Shown: one piece after another, positions 1 through 9,309 of the stretch
Layout of the letters: each line of letters starts with the position of its first letter
Position numbering within the stretch: the stretch's first letter is position 1
DNA from: an uncultured Pelagibacteraceae bacterium
GTDB lineage: Bacteria > Pseudomonadota > Alphaproteobacteria > Pelagibacterales > AG-422-B15
Length of the DNA: 64,000 nt
Reading direction: 5' to 3'
NCBI GenBank assembly: GCA_902523535.1
Contig: CABYZQ010000003.1
Coordinates: 83,514-147,513 of the forward strand
Translations under genes and position numbers: made by a program
The notes under the pieces: generated by a model
The model's input: only the letters and a program-made list of their open reading frames with translations
Database searches by the model: none
What the model was told of the DNA's origin: nothing

Positions 1-1144
1 TGAAGTTATAATTGTAGCCCAGTGCGTACATAACGAATATTGTAATCAAGATTGAAACTGGAATACCTGAACCAACTATTAAAGAGGATCTGATTCCAAG
101 GGCAATCATAGTAACTAATAAAACTACTACTGTAGCTAAAATAATATTACCTTGAAGCGAGTCAACGTTATCTGAAATATAACTTCGAGTATCCATGACA
201 TAATTAAAACTTACATCTGAGGAAACTTTAGATTTATATTTATCAACAATTCTCTCAACCTCATCTATAGTCTCAATAACATTTTCACCTCTAGCTTTTT
301 TAATAAGAAGAGAAACGCCAATTTCGCCATTAACTTTAGTATAGTTTTCTCTATCTCTAAAATTTCTCTTTAATTCAGAAATATCAGATAATAATACGGA
401 GCTGTTATCCGTCGATCTTATTGGCAGTTCATAAACATCTCTTGCAGTTTCAAATAAACCTGGAACATTTACAGAGAATTGACCCTGAGCAGTTTTAATT
501 TCACCCGCTGTTACTACTTGATTATTATTTGCAACTGAGCTTATTATTTCCATGAAGGACATATTATAACTCTCAAGCTGGGTTCTATTAATTACAGCTT
601 CAAGTTGTTCTTTTCTTCCACCAACCATTTCTGCTTCAAATATTGCAGGAATTAGCTCAACATCTTTTTTTATTTCACGAGCAAGGTCCAATATAAATCT
701 CTCTGAGGCTGATTTTGAGCTTATTGAAAGTATAATTGTTGGATCTTCAGTAACTGATACTTCCCTCACCATCGGATCGTTCGCTTCGTCAGGGAACTTA
801 ACTTTTGCGTCATTAACAGCATCTCTAACCTTGTCTAGAGATTTCTTCATAGTTTCAGCAGCATCAAATTTGACAATAACGGCAGCAAAATTTTCAAGAG
901 CAAAGCCCTGAAGTTCATCAATGCCTTCGATGCTTCTCACCTCATCTTCTATTGGTTTAAGCAGAAGTCTCTCAGCATCTTCTGGTGATATGCCAGGAAG
1001 TGAAACGCCTACATAAACTACTGGTATTGTAATTTCTGGTCTGTTCTCAATTGGAATATTCATTCTTCCAATAATCCCAGCAAAAATAAGCACTAATAGA
1101 AGCGCAAGAGCTGTTCTTTTTCTATCAACTAAGAAATCTACCAC
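1..1144 (-). CDS. Efflux RND transporter permease subunit (AcrB/MexF type), N-terminal part, runs off left edge
   Basis: Minus-strand translation from a GTG at 1144: VVDFLVDRKRTALALLLVLIFAGIIGRMNIPIENRPEITIPVVYVGVSLPGISPEDAERLLLKPIEDEVRSIEGIDEL..., a typical RND N-terminus; lies 5 bp after the adaptor gene. Absent from the ORF track because it is truncated. Confidence 0.9.
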   Translation of the reverse strand, partial: MVDFLVDRKRTALALLLVLIFAGIIGRMNIPIENRPEITIPVVYVGVSLPGISPEDAERLLLKPIEDEVRSIEGIDELQGFALENFAAVIVKFDAAETMKKSLDKVRDAVNDAKVKFPDEANDPMVREVSVTEDPTIILSISSKSASERFILDLAREIKKDVELIPAIFEAEMVGGRKEQLEAVINRTQLESYNMSFMEIISSVANNNQVVTAGEIKTAQGQFSVNVPGLFETARDVYELPIRSTDNSSVLLSDISELKRNFRDRENYTKVNGEIGVSLLIKKARGENVIETIDEVERIVDKYKSKVSSDVSFNYVMDTRSYISDNVDSLQGNIILATVVVLLVTMIALGIRSSLIVGSGIPVSILITIFVMYALGYNYNF

Positions 1145-1149
1145 TTAAA

Positions 1150-2220
1150 CTAAATCTCACTCAATTGAACGTTAACATTTTGGCCGTTTATTACATATTC
1201 TTGACCTACAGTTATAATAGTCACTTCATCCGGCAATCCTGATACCCATAAGCCATCAAGCCCATCTTCTATGATTTGAATAAGAAGAAATTTAACTATT
1301 TCATTTTCAACTATTTTTATTCCCAATTCGCCTTCATCATTCAGTGATAGTAAATAAGATGGTATTAGGTGGGCTTTAACTTTATTCAATGGCACCCTCA
1401 TCTCTGCAGTAAGTCCTTCAAGAATATTTCCATCTTTATTTAGTACTGTTGCTTCTACCTTGTATGTACGTGTGCTTGGATTAGCACTTTTGCTAATGAA
1501 GTTAATTTTCCCTTCAATAGTCTCTCCATTCAACATCTTCACACTTACTTTTTGATCAATTGACAATTGTGCAACATTCTTTTCTGTAACTTCACCTGTT
1601 ACTTTCATCGGATCAAGTTGCATTATTTTTGCACATGGGGTTGCAGGAGTAATTAAATCACCGACTTCAACAAAAACATCTTCAACATATCCATCAAATG
1701 GAGCAACAACTCTAATGTTATCAAGTTCATTTTGCGCCATCTCAACTCGTGCTATAGCAGATTTCAGAGCAGCCTCAGCTGTGGCTACAGCATTTTCTGA
1801 TCTGTAACCCTCATTTGCAAGTGTTTGGATTGCGTCAAATTGTAATTGAGCTTTATTTTTGTTTGCGTTTGCTTCATTTAATCCAGCTAGTCTGTTTTCT
1901 TTATCGAGTAAACAAATGAGCTCACCTGCTGTCACGTTTTGTCCTGGATTCATTACCATTGAAATATTGGAGGACGTTTTTGGCTTAATCATAACAACTT
2001 TATCTGCCTCAGTTCTTCCACGTACTGTGAGATAATATGTTTTATCTTGGGATGAAAATTCACTGGCCCTTACAGTGATCTTCTCAACTGTTTCATTATT
2101 CGCTATTATTTCAGATGAGCTAGTTTCGTCTGAAGAAAACAAGCCCGAAACTATCCACGCAAAAACAAGAATAAATATTACAATTGCTGAGACGATATTG
2201 ATTGGGATTTTTTTAAACAT
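1150..2220 (-). CDS. Efflux RND transporter periplasmic adaptor (membrane fusion) subunit
   Basis: N-terminal TM, biotinyl-lipoyl-like hairpin (VMNPGQNVTAGELICLLD, VAPFDGYVEDVFVEVGDLITPATPCAKI); operon with RND permease. Confidence 0.9.
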   Translation of the reverse strand: MFKKIPINIVSAIVIFILVFAWIVSGLFSSDETSSSEIIANNETVEKITVRASEFSSQDKTYYLTVRGRTEADKVVMIKPKTSSNISMVMNPGQNVTAGELICLLDKENRLAGLNEANANKNKAQLQFDAIQTLANEGYRSENAVATAEAALKSAIARVEMAQNELDNIRVVAPFDGYVEDVFVEVGDLITPATPCAKIMQLDPMKVTGEVTEKNVAQLSIDQKVSVKMLNGETIEGKINFISKSANPSTRTYKVEATVLNKDGNILEGLTAEMRVPLNKVKAHLIPSYLLSLNDEGELGIKIVENEIVKFLLIQIIEDGLDGLWVSGLPDEVTIITVGQEYVINGQNVNVQLSEI

Positions 2221-2221
2221 A

Positions 2222-2770
2222 CTAATTCAGCTTTCCTCTATTTTTTTCCATATAATTTAAACCACTTTCAATTAGGGCTGTTGCCAGGCCTCTAATAAAG
2301 GCAACAGATTTTTCATTTCTAAGAGCCTGAAGATCTGATGGAACTGGACCGTCATATTTAAATTGTTCCAGTTTCTGCCTTAGAAATAAAACTCTTTCAT
2401 TTAATACTGTGTCTAAAGTTTCTTGAGGCAGATATTTTGCAAATAATAAAAGTAAAAAGAATTCTGATTTGATTTGATCACCAAAATTGCCTGAACGTAT
2501 ATAGGCTGAGGCATCTCCTAATAAATTATCCTTCATTAAGTCCTTTCCTTTTTTAGTGATTGTATAAACTTTTTTATCTGGCTTTTTGCTTTGAGATAAT
2601 TGCTTACAGGAAACATATTTTTCATCTTGGAGTTTATTTAAAGTTGGATAAATAGTTCCAAAGCTTAAGCTGTAAAAATCTGATAAAGGGCCTTCAAACA
2701 TTTGTTTAATTTCATAACCTGATCTTGGACCCAAAGAAAGTAAGCCTAAACATAGAGTATCTTTTTGCAT
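2222..2770 (-). CDS. PadR family transcriptional regulator
   Basis: LGLLSLGPRSGYEIKQMFEGPLSDFYSLSFGTIYPTLNKLQDEKYVSCKQ: PadR-type winged helix with the usual GYEI...GTIYPTL signature. Confidence 0.9.
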   Translation of the reverse strand: MQKDTLCLGLLSLGPRSGYEIKQMFEGPLSDFYSLSFGTIYPTLNKLQDEKYVSCKQLSQSKKPDKKVYTITKKGKDLMKDNLLGDASAYIRSGNFGDQIKSEFFLLLLFAKYLPQETLDTVLNERVLFLRQKLEQFKYDGPVPSDLQALRNEKSVAFIRGLATALIESGLNYMEKNRGKLN

Positions 2771-2771
2771 A

Positions 2772-4073
2772 TTAATTAACCTCTAAATTTTCAAAATTAA
2801 GTAATCCTGCTAAATACATAATTTGAGTTTTAACTATTTCCCTATCTTTTTGCTTGTTGAAATAATTAATCTCTGAGTTAAGCAGTGCTTGCCTTGCAAT
2901 TAAAACATCAAGAACACTTCTTTCACCAACTTCTTGCTCAATCACAGTACCTTTATATGCAGTTTGATTAGCATTATACGTTAGCTCGGCAGCTTTTATC
3001 GTTTGTTCTGAAATTTTATATTTGTCCCAGATATTTTCTGAGAGAATAATAGTTTCATTTTGCGTTTTCTGTAAAAGTATTAACTGTGTATTTTTAACTT
3101 CTTTTGCCTTGCGAACATTAGATAACGATTTTCCAGCCGTAAAGATTGGCCAATTAAGAGTAGCTTTAATTTCTTCATTTATGAACTCATCTATCTCTGC
3201 TGAAAATTCATCTAATTCAGATTTAGTAGCAGTAAGACTTAGCTGAGGATAATATGCTGAACGTGCTACTCCTACATTAGCATTCTTTATTTTCAAATTC
3301 ACTTCCGCCATCCTTATTGAGTAATTATTAGCGATTAATATTTCTTTAAATTCACTAAATGAGCTTGGTATGTCAGCATTAATTTCTGAAAATGTTAAAT
3401 TTTTTGCATCAACACCAACTAAGTCAAAGAATGAATTTTTTAAATTTTTAAGAATTATTTCAGAATCTAATAAATCAATCTTCGCATTATTTAAGAAAGC
3501 TTCGGCCTGAGCAACATCAGTTTTGGAGGTGAGGCCAACTTCGTATTCTTTGATTGTTGCATTTGATCTTTCTGTAACAGACTCAAGATTGTCCTTGTAC
3601 GACTTAACTGATTTTTCAGCAATAAGGACATTATAGTAGGCTTCAATCGTCTCTAAAATAATGTCCTGAGTAACTTTCTTCTCATTAAGTCTTTTCAGAT
3701 TTAGAGATTCTTTTGTCGAAATTGAATTGTAAAAGCGACTAAAACCACTGAATAAATTTTGAGATAAGATTATTGATTTACTGCTTGGAGCTAATTCGTA
3801 ATCACTCCCAATAATTCCTGATTGAGTTTTAAGACTTGAGTATTCATTTTCTGATATATTGGCGTTAAGACTAATTGAAGGTAAGTAATTTGATTTTGAT
3901 TGAAAATAATCTTCTTCAGCAATATCTACTGAATTAGCTTCCATTTTAAGCAGCAGGTTATTTGCTAAAGATTCACTAATTGCATCATTTAGACTCAATG
4001 CGCCAGCACTATTCATTGATAATAAAGCCATTATGATCGTAAAATACTTAAAAAATCTCATATAAAAGTCCAT
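2772..4073 (-). CDS. TolC family outer membrane efflux protein
   Basis: Signal peptide plus long coiled-coil OEP repeats (LSLNDAISESLANN..., FSGFSRFYNSISTKESLNLKR); first gene of the RND operon. Confidence 0.9.
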   Translation of the reverse strand: MDFYMRFFKYFTIIMALLSMNSAGALSLNDAISESLANNLLLKMEANSVDIAEEDYFQSKSNYLPSISLNANISENEYSSLKTQSGIIGSDYELAPSSKSIILSQNLFSGFSRFYNSISTKESLNLKRLNEKKVTQDIILETIEAYYNVLIAEKSVKSYKDNLESVTERSNATIKEYEVGLTSKTDVAQAEAFLNNAKIDLLDSEIILKNLKNSFFDLVGVDAKNLTFSEINADIPSSFSEFKEILIANNYSIRMAEVNLKIKNANVGVARSAYYPQLSLTATKSELDEFSAEIDEFINEEIKATLNWPIFTAGKSLSNVRKAKEVKNTQLILLQKTQNETIILSENIWDKYKISEQTIKAAELTYNANQTAYKGTVIEQEVGERSVLDVLIARQALLNSEINYFNKQKDREIVKTQIMYLAGLLNFENLEVN

Positions 4074-4088
4074 AATAAAGAAAGTATC

Positions 4089-4135
4089 TATATCAGGCTG
4101 ATATATATAATCAATACCTATATCAAAGTGATATA
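4089..4135. promoter_or_regulatory. Two palindromes TATATCA-N3-TGATATA, candidate PadR operator
   Basis: Read directly: TATATCAGGCTGATATA at 4089-4105 and TATATCAAAGTGATATA at 4119-4135; identical arms, centres 30 bp apart, just upstream of the tolC-padR-MFP-RND operon. Confidence 0.6.
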
Positions 4136-4200
4136 TTGGTAATTAGCTATATTTCAAGTAGTATGTATTTATTGTTAAATAATTGAAAAATAACAACTTT

Positions 4201-4824
4201 ATGAAAATAAAGAATAAATCATTCAAAGATAAAAACAAGAAATGGCTTAAAAGGCATGTAGATGATGAATTTGTGCAGAAGTCTATTAGTGATAATTACA
4301 GATCCAGGGCTGCATACAAGTTAGTTGAAATTATTGAGAAATATAAAATTTTAAATGAGGCTAAAAATGTAATTGATCTTGGTTCAGCCCCTGGAAGTTG
4401 GTGCCAAGTACTTAAAAATCATGGGAAAAGTCTAAATTCAATAATTGCTGTAGATATCTTGGAAATGGAAGAAATTAAAGATGTTACTTTTCATAGATCA
4501 GACTTTTTATCTCCCGAATTCGAAAAAATCTCTAAAACTATAGGTGAATTTGATCTAGTGCTTTCTGATATCTCGCCCAACTTGTCAGGCAATAAAGTGT
4601 CTGATTTTCTTCTTTCCAAGGATTTAGTTGAAAATGCATTAAGTTATTCACTTCAGAATCTAAATACTAATGGCCATTTTGTGGCTAAGTATTTCAGAAC
4701 AGGTGATATTTCAGATGTACTCACCATATGTAAAAGGAATTTTCATAAAGTTACTTCATTTAAGCCAAAATCAAGTAGGAAAAATTCAAGTGAAATCTAT
4801 TTAGTTTGCCTTAGAAAAAAATAA
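4201..4824 (+). CDS. rlmE: 23S rRNA (uridine-2'-O)-methyltransferase RlmE (FtsJ/RrmJ)
   Basis: YRSRAAYKLVEI, VIDLGSAPGSWCQVL, DLVLSDISPNLSG, VAKYF: FtsJ SAM-binding and K-D-K-E motifs. The ORF track starts at a TTG (4183); ATG at 4201 preferred. Confidence 0.92.
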   Translation: MKIKNKSFKDKNKKWLKRHVDDEFVQKSISDNYRSRAAYKLVEIIEKYKILNEAKNVIDLGSAPGSWCQVLKNHGKSLNSIIAVDILEMEEIKDVTFHRSDFLSPEFEKISKTIGEFDLVLSDISPNLSGNKVSDFLLSKDLVENALSYSLQNLNTNGHFVAKYFRTGDISDVLTICKRNFHKVTSFKPKSSRKNSSEIYLVCLRKK

Positions 4825-4867
4825 CACCTTGATTGACATAATTTGTTAAATAATTTAATCATCAGAG

Positions 4868-6334
4868 ATGGAGCGCTCCACTATTCAGAAATCCCTTTCA
4901 TTTGATGATGTTTTAATAAAGCCTGCGCGCTCATCTATTCTGCCAACTGAGGTCCAATCACATACGTCTATAACTTCAAATATTAAACTTGGCATACCAT
5001 TAATTTCTTCGGCAATGGACACTGTCACAGAATATAAGTTAGCTATCGCTATTGCTCAATCTGGTGGGCTAGGGATACTGCATAAAAACATGCCTATAGA
5101 CGATCAAGCACAAAATGTTGCAAAAGTAAAAAAGTTTGAAACGGGCATGGTAATTGATCCTGTAACCATAGCACCTGAAGCCACTCTATCAGATGCTTTA
5201 GATCTAATGAAAGAGCATCAGATTTCTGGTGTCCCTGTAGTAGATAGTAACGATAAATTGCTTGGTATTTTAACGAATAGGGATGTGCGTTTCGCAACTA
5301 ATATGTCTCAAAAAATTAGTGAGTTAATGACAAGTGAAAATTTAATTACCGTAAAAGAGGGAATCTCTAGTGACGATGCCCAAAAATTACTTCATGCTCA
5401 TAGAATTGAAAAACTAATCGTTGTTGACGATAATAGAAAGTGCATTGGCTTAATCACAGTGAAAGATATCGAAAAAAGTCAATTGAACCCTCACGCATCT
5501 AAGGATGCCAAAGGTAGGCTGATAGTAGGTTCTGCAATAGGCGTTGGAATAGAAGCAATTAATAGAGCTGAGCGTTTAGTTGATGCTGGTGTAGATGTGT
5601 TAGTAATAGATACTGCCCATGGCCACTCAGAAAAAGTCATTTCTACTCTTGAGGAAATTAAATCTCATTTTTCCATTGATGTAGTTGTTGGCAATGTAGC
5701 TACAAAAGAAGCTACAGCAGAATTAATTGATAAAGGCGCAGATTGTATAAAAGTTGGCATAGGTCCAGGGTCAATTTGCACTACTCGGGTGGTTGCTGGA
5801 ATAGGGGTCCCTCAATTCTCAGCAATTTTGGATTGCGCTGAAATTGCAAACAAAAAAAATATTCCGGTTATTGCTGATGGAGGTATAAAATATTCTGGAG
5901 ATATTGCAAAAGCGCTTGGCGCAGGAGCTAACGCAGTTATGATAGGATCATTATTTGCAGGAACTGACGAGTCACCAGGTGAAGTCTACTTATTTAAAGG
6001 TAGAAGTTATAAATCATATCGTGGAATGGGTTCCTTGGGCGCAATGGCGCGAGGGTCTGCAGATAGATATTTTCAAGAGGAAATTACAGAAAGCAATAAA
6101 CATGTACCTGAAGGAATTGAAGGAAGAGTGCCTTACAAAGGTCCAATAGCACCAATAATATACCAGCTCGTTGGCGGCCTGAAAGCATCAATGGGCTACA
6201 CAGGCTCAAAAGATATAATGCAATTTAAAAAGAATGTTCAGTTTATTGAAATCACAGGAGCAGGATTAAAAGAGAGTCATGTGCATGATGTTGATATTAC
6301 TCGTGAGTCACCAAATTATCCAACCAACATTTAA
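4868..6334 (+). CDS. guaB: IMP dehydrogenase
   Basis: [16 protein letters not shown] domains, [38 protein letters not shown]. Confidence 0.97.
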   Translation: MERSTIQKSLSFDDVLIKPARSSILPTEVQSHTSITSNIKLGIPLISSAMDTVTEYKLAIAIAQSGGLGILHKNMPIDDQAQNVAKVKKFETGMVIDPVTIAPEATLSDALDLMKEHQISGVPVVDSNDKLLGILTNRDVRFATNMSQKISELMTSENLITVKEGISSDDAQKLLHAHRIEKLIVVDDNRKCIGLITVKDIEKSQLNPHASKDAKGRLIVGSAIGVGIEAINRAERLVDAGVDVLVIDTAHGHSEKVISTLEEIKSHFSIDVVVGNVATKEATAELIDKGADCIKVGIGPGSICTTRVVAGIGVPQFSAILDCAEIANKKNIPVIADGGIKYSGDIAKALGAGANAVMIGSLFAGTDESPGEVYLFKGRSYKSYRGMGSLGAMARGSADRYFQEEITESNKHVPEGIEGRVPYKGPIAPIIYQLVGGLKASMGYTGSKDIMQFKKNVQFIEITGAGLKESHVHDVDITRESPNYPTNI

Positions 6335-6338
6335 GTTG

Positions 6339-6737
6339 ATGAAATATTTTATATTTTTAACTCTTTTTTTATACTCATCGTATTCTTGGTCAGCGTCAAA
6401 TTTTTATGATAATGCTTTAGAGAACTTCAACGAAACTAATTACGAAACAGCCATTAAATATTTAGAAAAGGAAATTGTTTTTAACCCCAAATCATCAGAA
6501 TCGTTTGTTTTGTTAGGTAAATCTTACGAAAAAATTGACGATTTAAGTACTGCTAATAAATATTATAATATTGCGTTCACATTAGTGCCGCACAATTTAG
6601 AGCTTAATTTTCTTTTAGGAAAGACAGCGTATAACTTGGGTAATATAGAAGATTATGCCGAATTTATTTCTAATTTAGAAATCCTTTGTGATAATGACTG
6701 TGAAGAAATTGATAATCTAAAATTACTGGCTGAGTAG
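6339..6737 (+). CDS. Secreted tetratricopeptide-repeat protein
   Basis: Signal peptide MKYFIFLTLFLYSSYSWSA followed by TPR-like repeats (YDNALENFNETNYETAIKYLEKEIVFNPKSSESFVLLGKSYEK). ORF track start 6279 is inside guaB; ATG 6339 preferred. Confidence 0.75.
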   Translation: MKYFIFLTLFLYSSYSWSASNFYDNALENFNETNYETAIKYLEKEIVFNPKSSESFVLLGKSYEKIDDLSTANKYYNIAFTLVPHNLELNFLLGKTAYNLGNIEDYAEFISNLEILCDNDCEEIDNLKLLAE

Positions 6738-6738
6738 T

Positions 6739-8277
6739 ATGATTTATATTGTAGACTTCGGCTCTCAGGTAACTCAATTAATCGCAAGAAGGGTTCGAGA
6801 AGTAAGCGTTTATTGCGAAATTGTAAGCAATAAGAACCTGTTGCATAAAATTAAGGATACGAAGCCAACTGGAATTATATTTTCAGGAGGACCTGCAAGT
6901 GTTCATAAGTCGCGTACACCAAAAATTGATAAGAAAATCTTTTCGCTAAATATTCCAATTCTAGGAATTTGTTACGGAATGCAACTTATAGTTCATCAAC
7001 TTGGAGGTAGGGTTGAAATATCAAAGGAACGCGAATTTGGCAAAACATTAATTACGCACACTCATAAAAGCAAGCTCTTTCAAAACATTAAGTTAAAAAA
7101 TAAGCAACATTATGTATGGATGAGTCATGGTGATAAGGCGATTAAATTACCTAATGATTTTACAACCATAGCGAAAAGTAAAAACTCTAAATTTGTGGGT
7201 ATAGAAAATAAAAAACTAAATATTTACGGTCTTCAATTTCATCCCGAAGTTGTTCATACACATCAAGGTGAAAAGATAATCAAGAACTTCATAATTAATA
7301 TATGCAAAACTAAACCTACATGGAGTATGCAAAACTATCTTAAAACTCAAGTTGCCAAAATAAAGATTAAGGTTGAAAAAAACCATGTCATTTGTGGTTT
7401 ATCTGGAGGAGTTGACAGTATGGTGACTGCAGCAATAATTTCAAAAGCAATTAATAAACAATTAACATGTATCTATGTCGATACTGGCTTAATGAGGTTG
7501 AATGAAACTGAGGAAGTCCAAAATTTGTTTAAAAAGCATTTTAAATCAAAGCTTATTACAGTTAATGCTAAGAATAGATTCTTAACTTCCCTTAAAGGAG
7601 TATCTGATCCAGAAAAAAAACGTAAAATTATTGGCAATTTGTTTATTAAAATATTTAACGCTGAGTCTAGCAAGATCTCTAAAGCAAAATTTTTAGCTCA
7701 AGGTACGATCTACCCAGACATAATAGAGAGTCAAAGTTTTCATGGGGGGCCAACTTCAGTAATCAAGTCACATCACAATGTTGGAGGCCTGCCTAAAGAA
7801 ATGAAACTGGGACTTATCGAACCTTTACAAGAATTATTTAAGGATGAAGTTCGTAGACTCGGTAAAGAGCTAAAATTACCTATAGAATTTATTCAAAGAC
7901 ATCCGTTTCCAGGTCCTGGATTAGGAATTCGAATATTAAGTGACATTACAAAAGATAAAGTGCGAATGTTACAACATGCAGATAAAATTTATATTGATGA
8001 GATTAAAGCAGCAGATTTATACAATGAAATCTGGCAAGCTTTTGCAGTTTTATTACCTGTTCGAACTGTTGGCGTAATGGGTGATCAAAGGTCATATGAG
8101 TTTGTTTGTGGCTTGAGAGCTGTAACTTCTGTAGATGGCATGACGGCTGATTTCTATCCTTTCAGTGGTGAATTTTTAAGCAAAGTATCAACTCGAATTA
8201 TAAATGAGGTAAAAGGAATTAATCGCGTAGTTTACGATACAACTTCTAAGCCTCCTGGCACTATTGAGTGGGAATAA
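6739..8277 (+). CDS. guaA: GMP synthase (glutamine-hydrolysing)
   Basis: GATase motif GICYGMQLIVHQLGG, PP-loop CGLSGGVDSMV, C-terminus TTSKPPGTIEWE. Confidence 0.97.
   Translation: MIYIVDFGSQVTQLIARRVREVSVYCEIVSNKNLLHKIKDTKPTGIIFSGGPASVHKSRTPKIDKKIFSLNIPILGICYGMQLIVHQLGGRVEISKEREFGKTLITHTHKSKLFQNIKLKNKQHYVWMSHGDKAIKLPNDFTTIAKSKNSKFVGIENKKLNIYGLQFHPEVVHTHQGEKIIKNFIINICKTKPTWSMQNYLKTQVAKIKIKVEKNHVICGLSGGVDSMVTAAIISKAINKQLTCIYVDTGLMRLNETEEVQNLFKKHFKSKLITVNAKNRFLTSLKGVSDPEKKRKIIGNLFIKIFNAESSKISKAKFLAQGTIYPDIIESQSFHGGPTSVIKSHHNVGGLPKEMKLGLIEPLQELFKDEVRRLGKELKLPIEFIQRHPFPGPGLGIRILSDITKDKVRMLQHADKIYIDEIKAADLYNEIWQAFAVLLPVRTVGVMGDQRSYEFVCGLRAVTSVDGMTADFYPFSGEFLSKVSTRIINEVKGINRVVYDTTSKPPGTIEWE
8257..8277 (+). 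repeat. Direct repeat copy 1, guaA 3' end (GGCACTATTGAGTGGGAATAA)
   Basis: Exact 21-bp match to 8653-8673. Confidence 0.95.
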
Positions 8278-8319
8278 ATTAAAAAATACAATAAAATCAA
8301 TAACTTAAAGGAGTAAATT

Positions 8320-8595
8320 ATGATAGAAACAATACTACTATACGGTCAATGGATTATTCTAGTTCTTATTGCTCTGAGTCTATTTCTTGTAAGTTCAGTA
8401 AAACACAAAACACGTCTAAATGGATATATATTAACTGGAATTAGTAGATTCGCCGGAGCATTAGTTTTTATTTTTTTTGATTTATTTGCATTTGTAATCG
8501 CAAATTTAATACAGACTTACATCGCTTTTAGAGGATATCATCAAAATAAAAAAGCAGGTGAAGATATTTTACATAAAGGTACAACTACAAACTGA
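8320..8595 (+). CDS. Small membrane protein of unknown function (91 aa)
   Basis: Good Shine-Dalgarno (AAAGGAG) just before ATG; two hydrophobic segments; lies entirely between the guaA 3'-end repeats. Confidence 0.7.
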   Translation: MIETILLYGQWIILVLIALSLFLVSSVKHKTRLNGYILTGISRFAGALVFIFFDLFAFVIANLIQTYIAFRGYHQNKKAGEDILHKGTTTN

Positions 8596-8652
8596 CTGCA
8601 AAGTATTTTTAAAAGGCTCTGTATACGTTGCTATATAACAAAAATAAAAACA

Positions 8653-8673
8653 GGCACTATTGAGTGGGAATAA
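8653..8673 (+). repeat. Direct repeat copy 2, orphan copy of guaA 3' end
   Basis: GGCACTATTGAGTGGGAATAA identical to guaA terminus (encodes GTIEWE*), but outside any gene. Confidence 0.95.
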
Positions 8674-8733
8674 TAAAATAGTTTAACTAAAATCTAATCT
8701 AAAAATAAGATCGAATGTGACTATAATAAAGTA

Positions 8734-9249
8734 ATGAAAAACTTTTTTTCTAAAATATTTAATTTTATTAAATCAATATTTAATTTGAATTTCACTGATT
8801 TTACCTGGATTAAAACAGCTAAATTTGTTGAGTTAGATAATATTGATGTTTCTGAAGACCCTGTAAGACCAGAGCTTGATCTTGAATGGAGAACCACCCA
8901 TGACAGAAAAATATATGGTTTAGAATATAATAATGAAATTGAAGGTATTATGTGTTTAGCTTTCACAAAGGATGTTCCTCATTCAATAAAAGAATTGGAC
9001 TTAATGAGCCGACTGGCCGTTTACGAGCAAAATGCTGATACAATAATTGCTTATACTGTGTGGTCGAGAAAAAAAGGTGCGGGCAAAAAAATTATGGAAG
9101 AGGCTTTAAAATTTGGCAAAGAGATGGGGTACAAAAGGATTGTAACACTCTCTCCTTTGACACCAATGGCTACTCATTACCACATCAGAAATGGAGCAAA
9201 ACTCCTAGGACATAATCCAACCACTCAGAATTTTGAATATTCTTTCTAA
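8734..9249 (+). CDS. GNAT-like N-acetyltransferase
   Basis: IIAYTVWSRKKGAGKKIMEEALKFGKEMGYKRIVTLSPLTPMATHYHIRNGAKLLG resembles the acetyl-CoA-binding half of GNAT proteins. Confidence 0.6.
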   Translation: MKNFFSKIFNFIKSIFNLNFTDFTWIKTAKFVELDNIDVSEDPVRPELDLEWRTTHDRKIYGLEYNNEIEGIMCLAFTKDVPHSIKELDLMSRLAVYEQNADTIIAYTVWSRKKGAGKKIMEEALKFGKEMGYKRIVTLSPLTPMATHYHIRNGAKLLGHNPTTQNFEYSF

Positions 9250-9309
9250 TACTGCAGACTTTCAGTTCAAATCCATGGAAACTAGCTATAATTAGGCTAT
9301 ATATAAATT

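Noticed and set aside
4833-4867. TTGACA -35-like element with weak -10 before guaB
   Set aside because: -35 is good, but any -10 is weak or at poor spacing and the resulting leader would be nearly absent; not claimed as a promoter.
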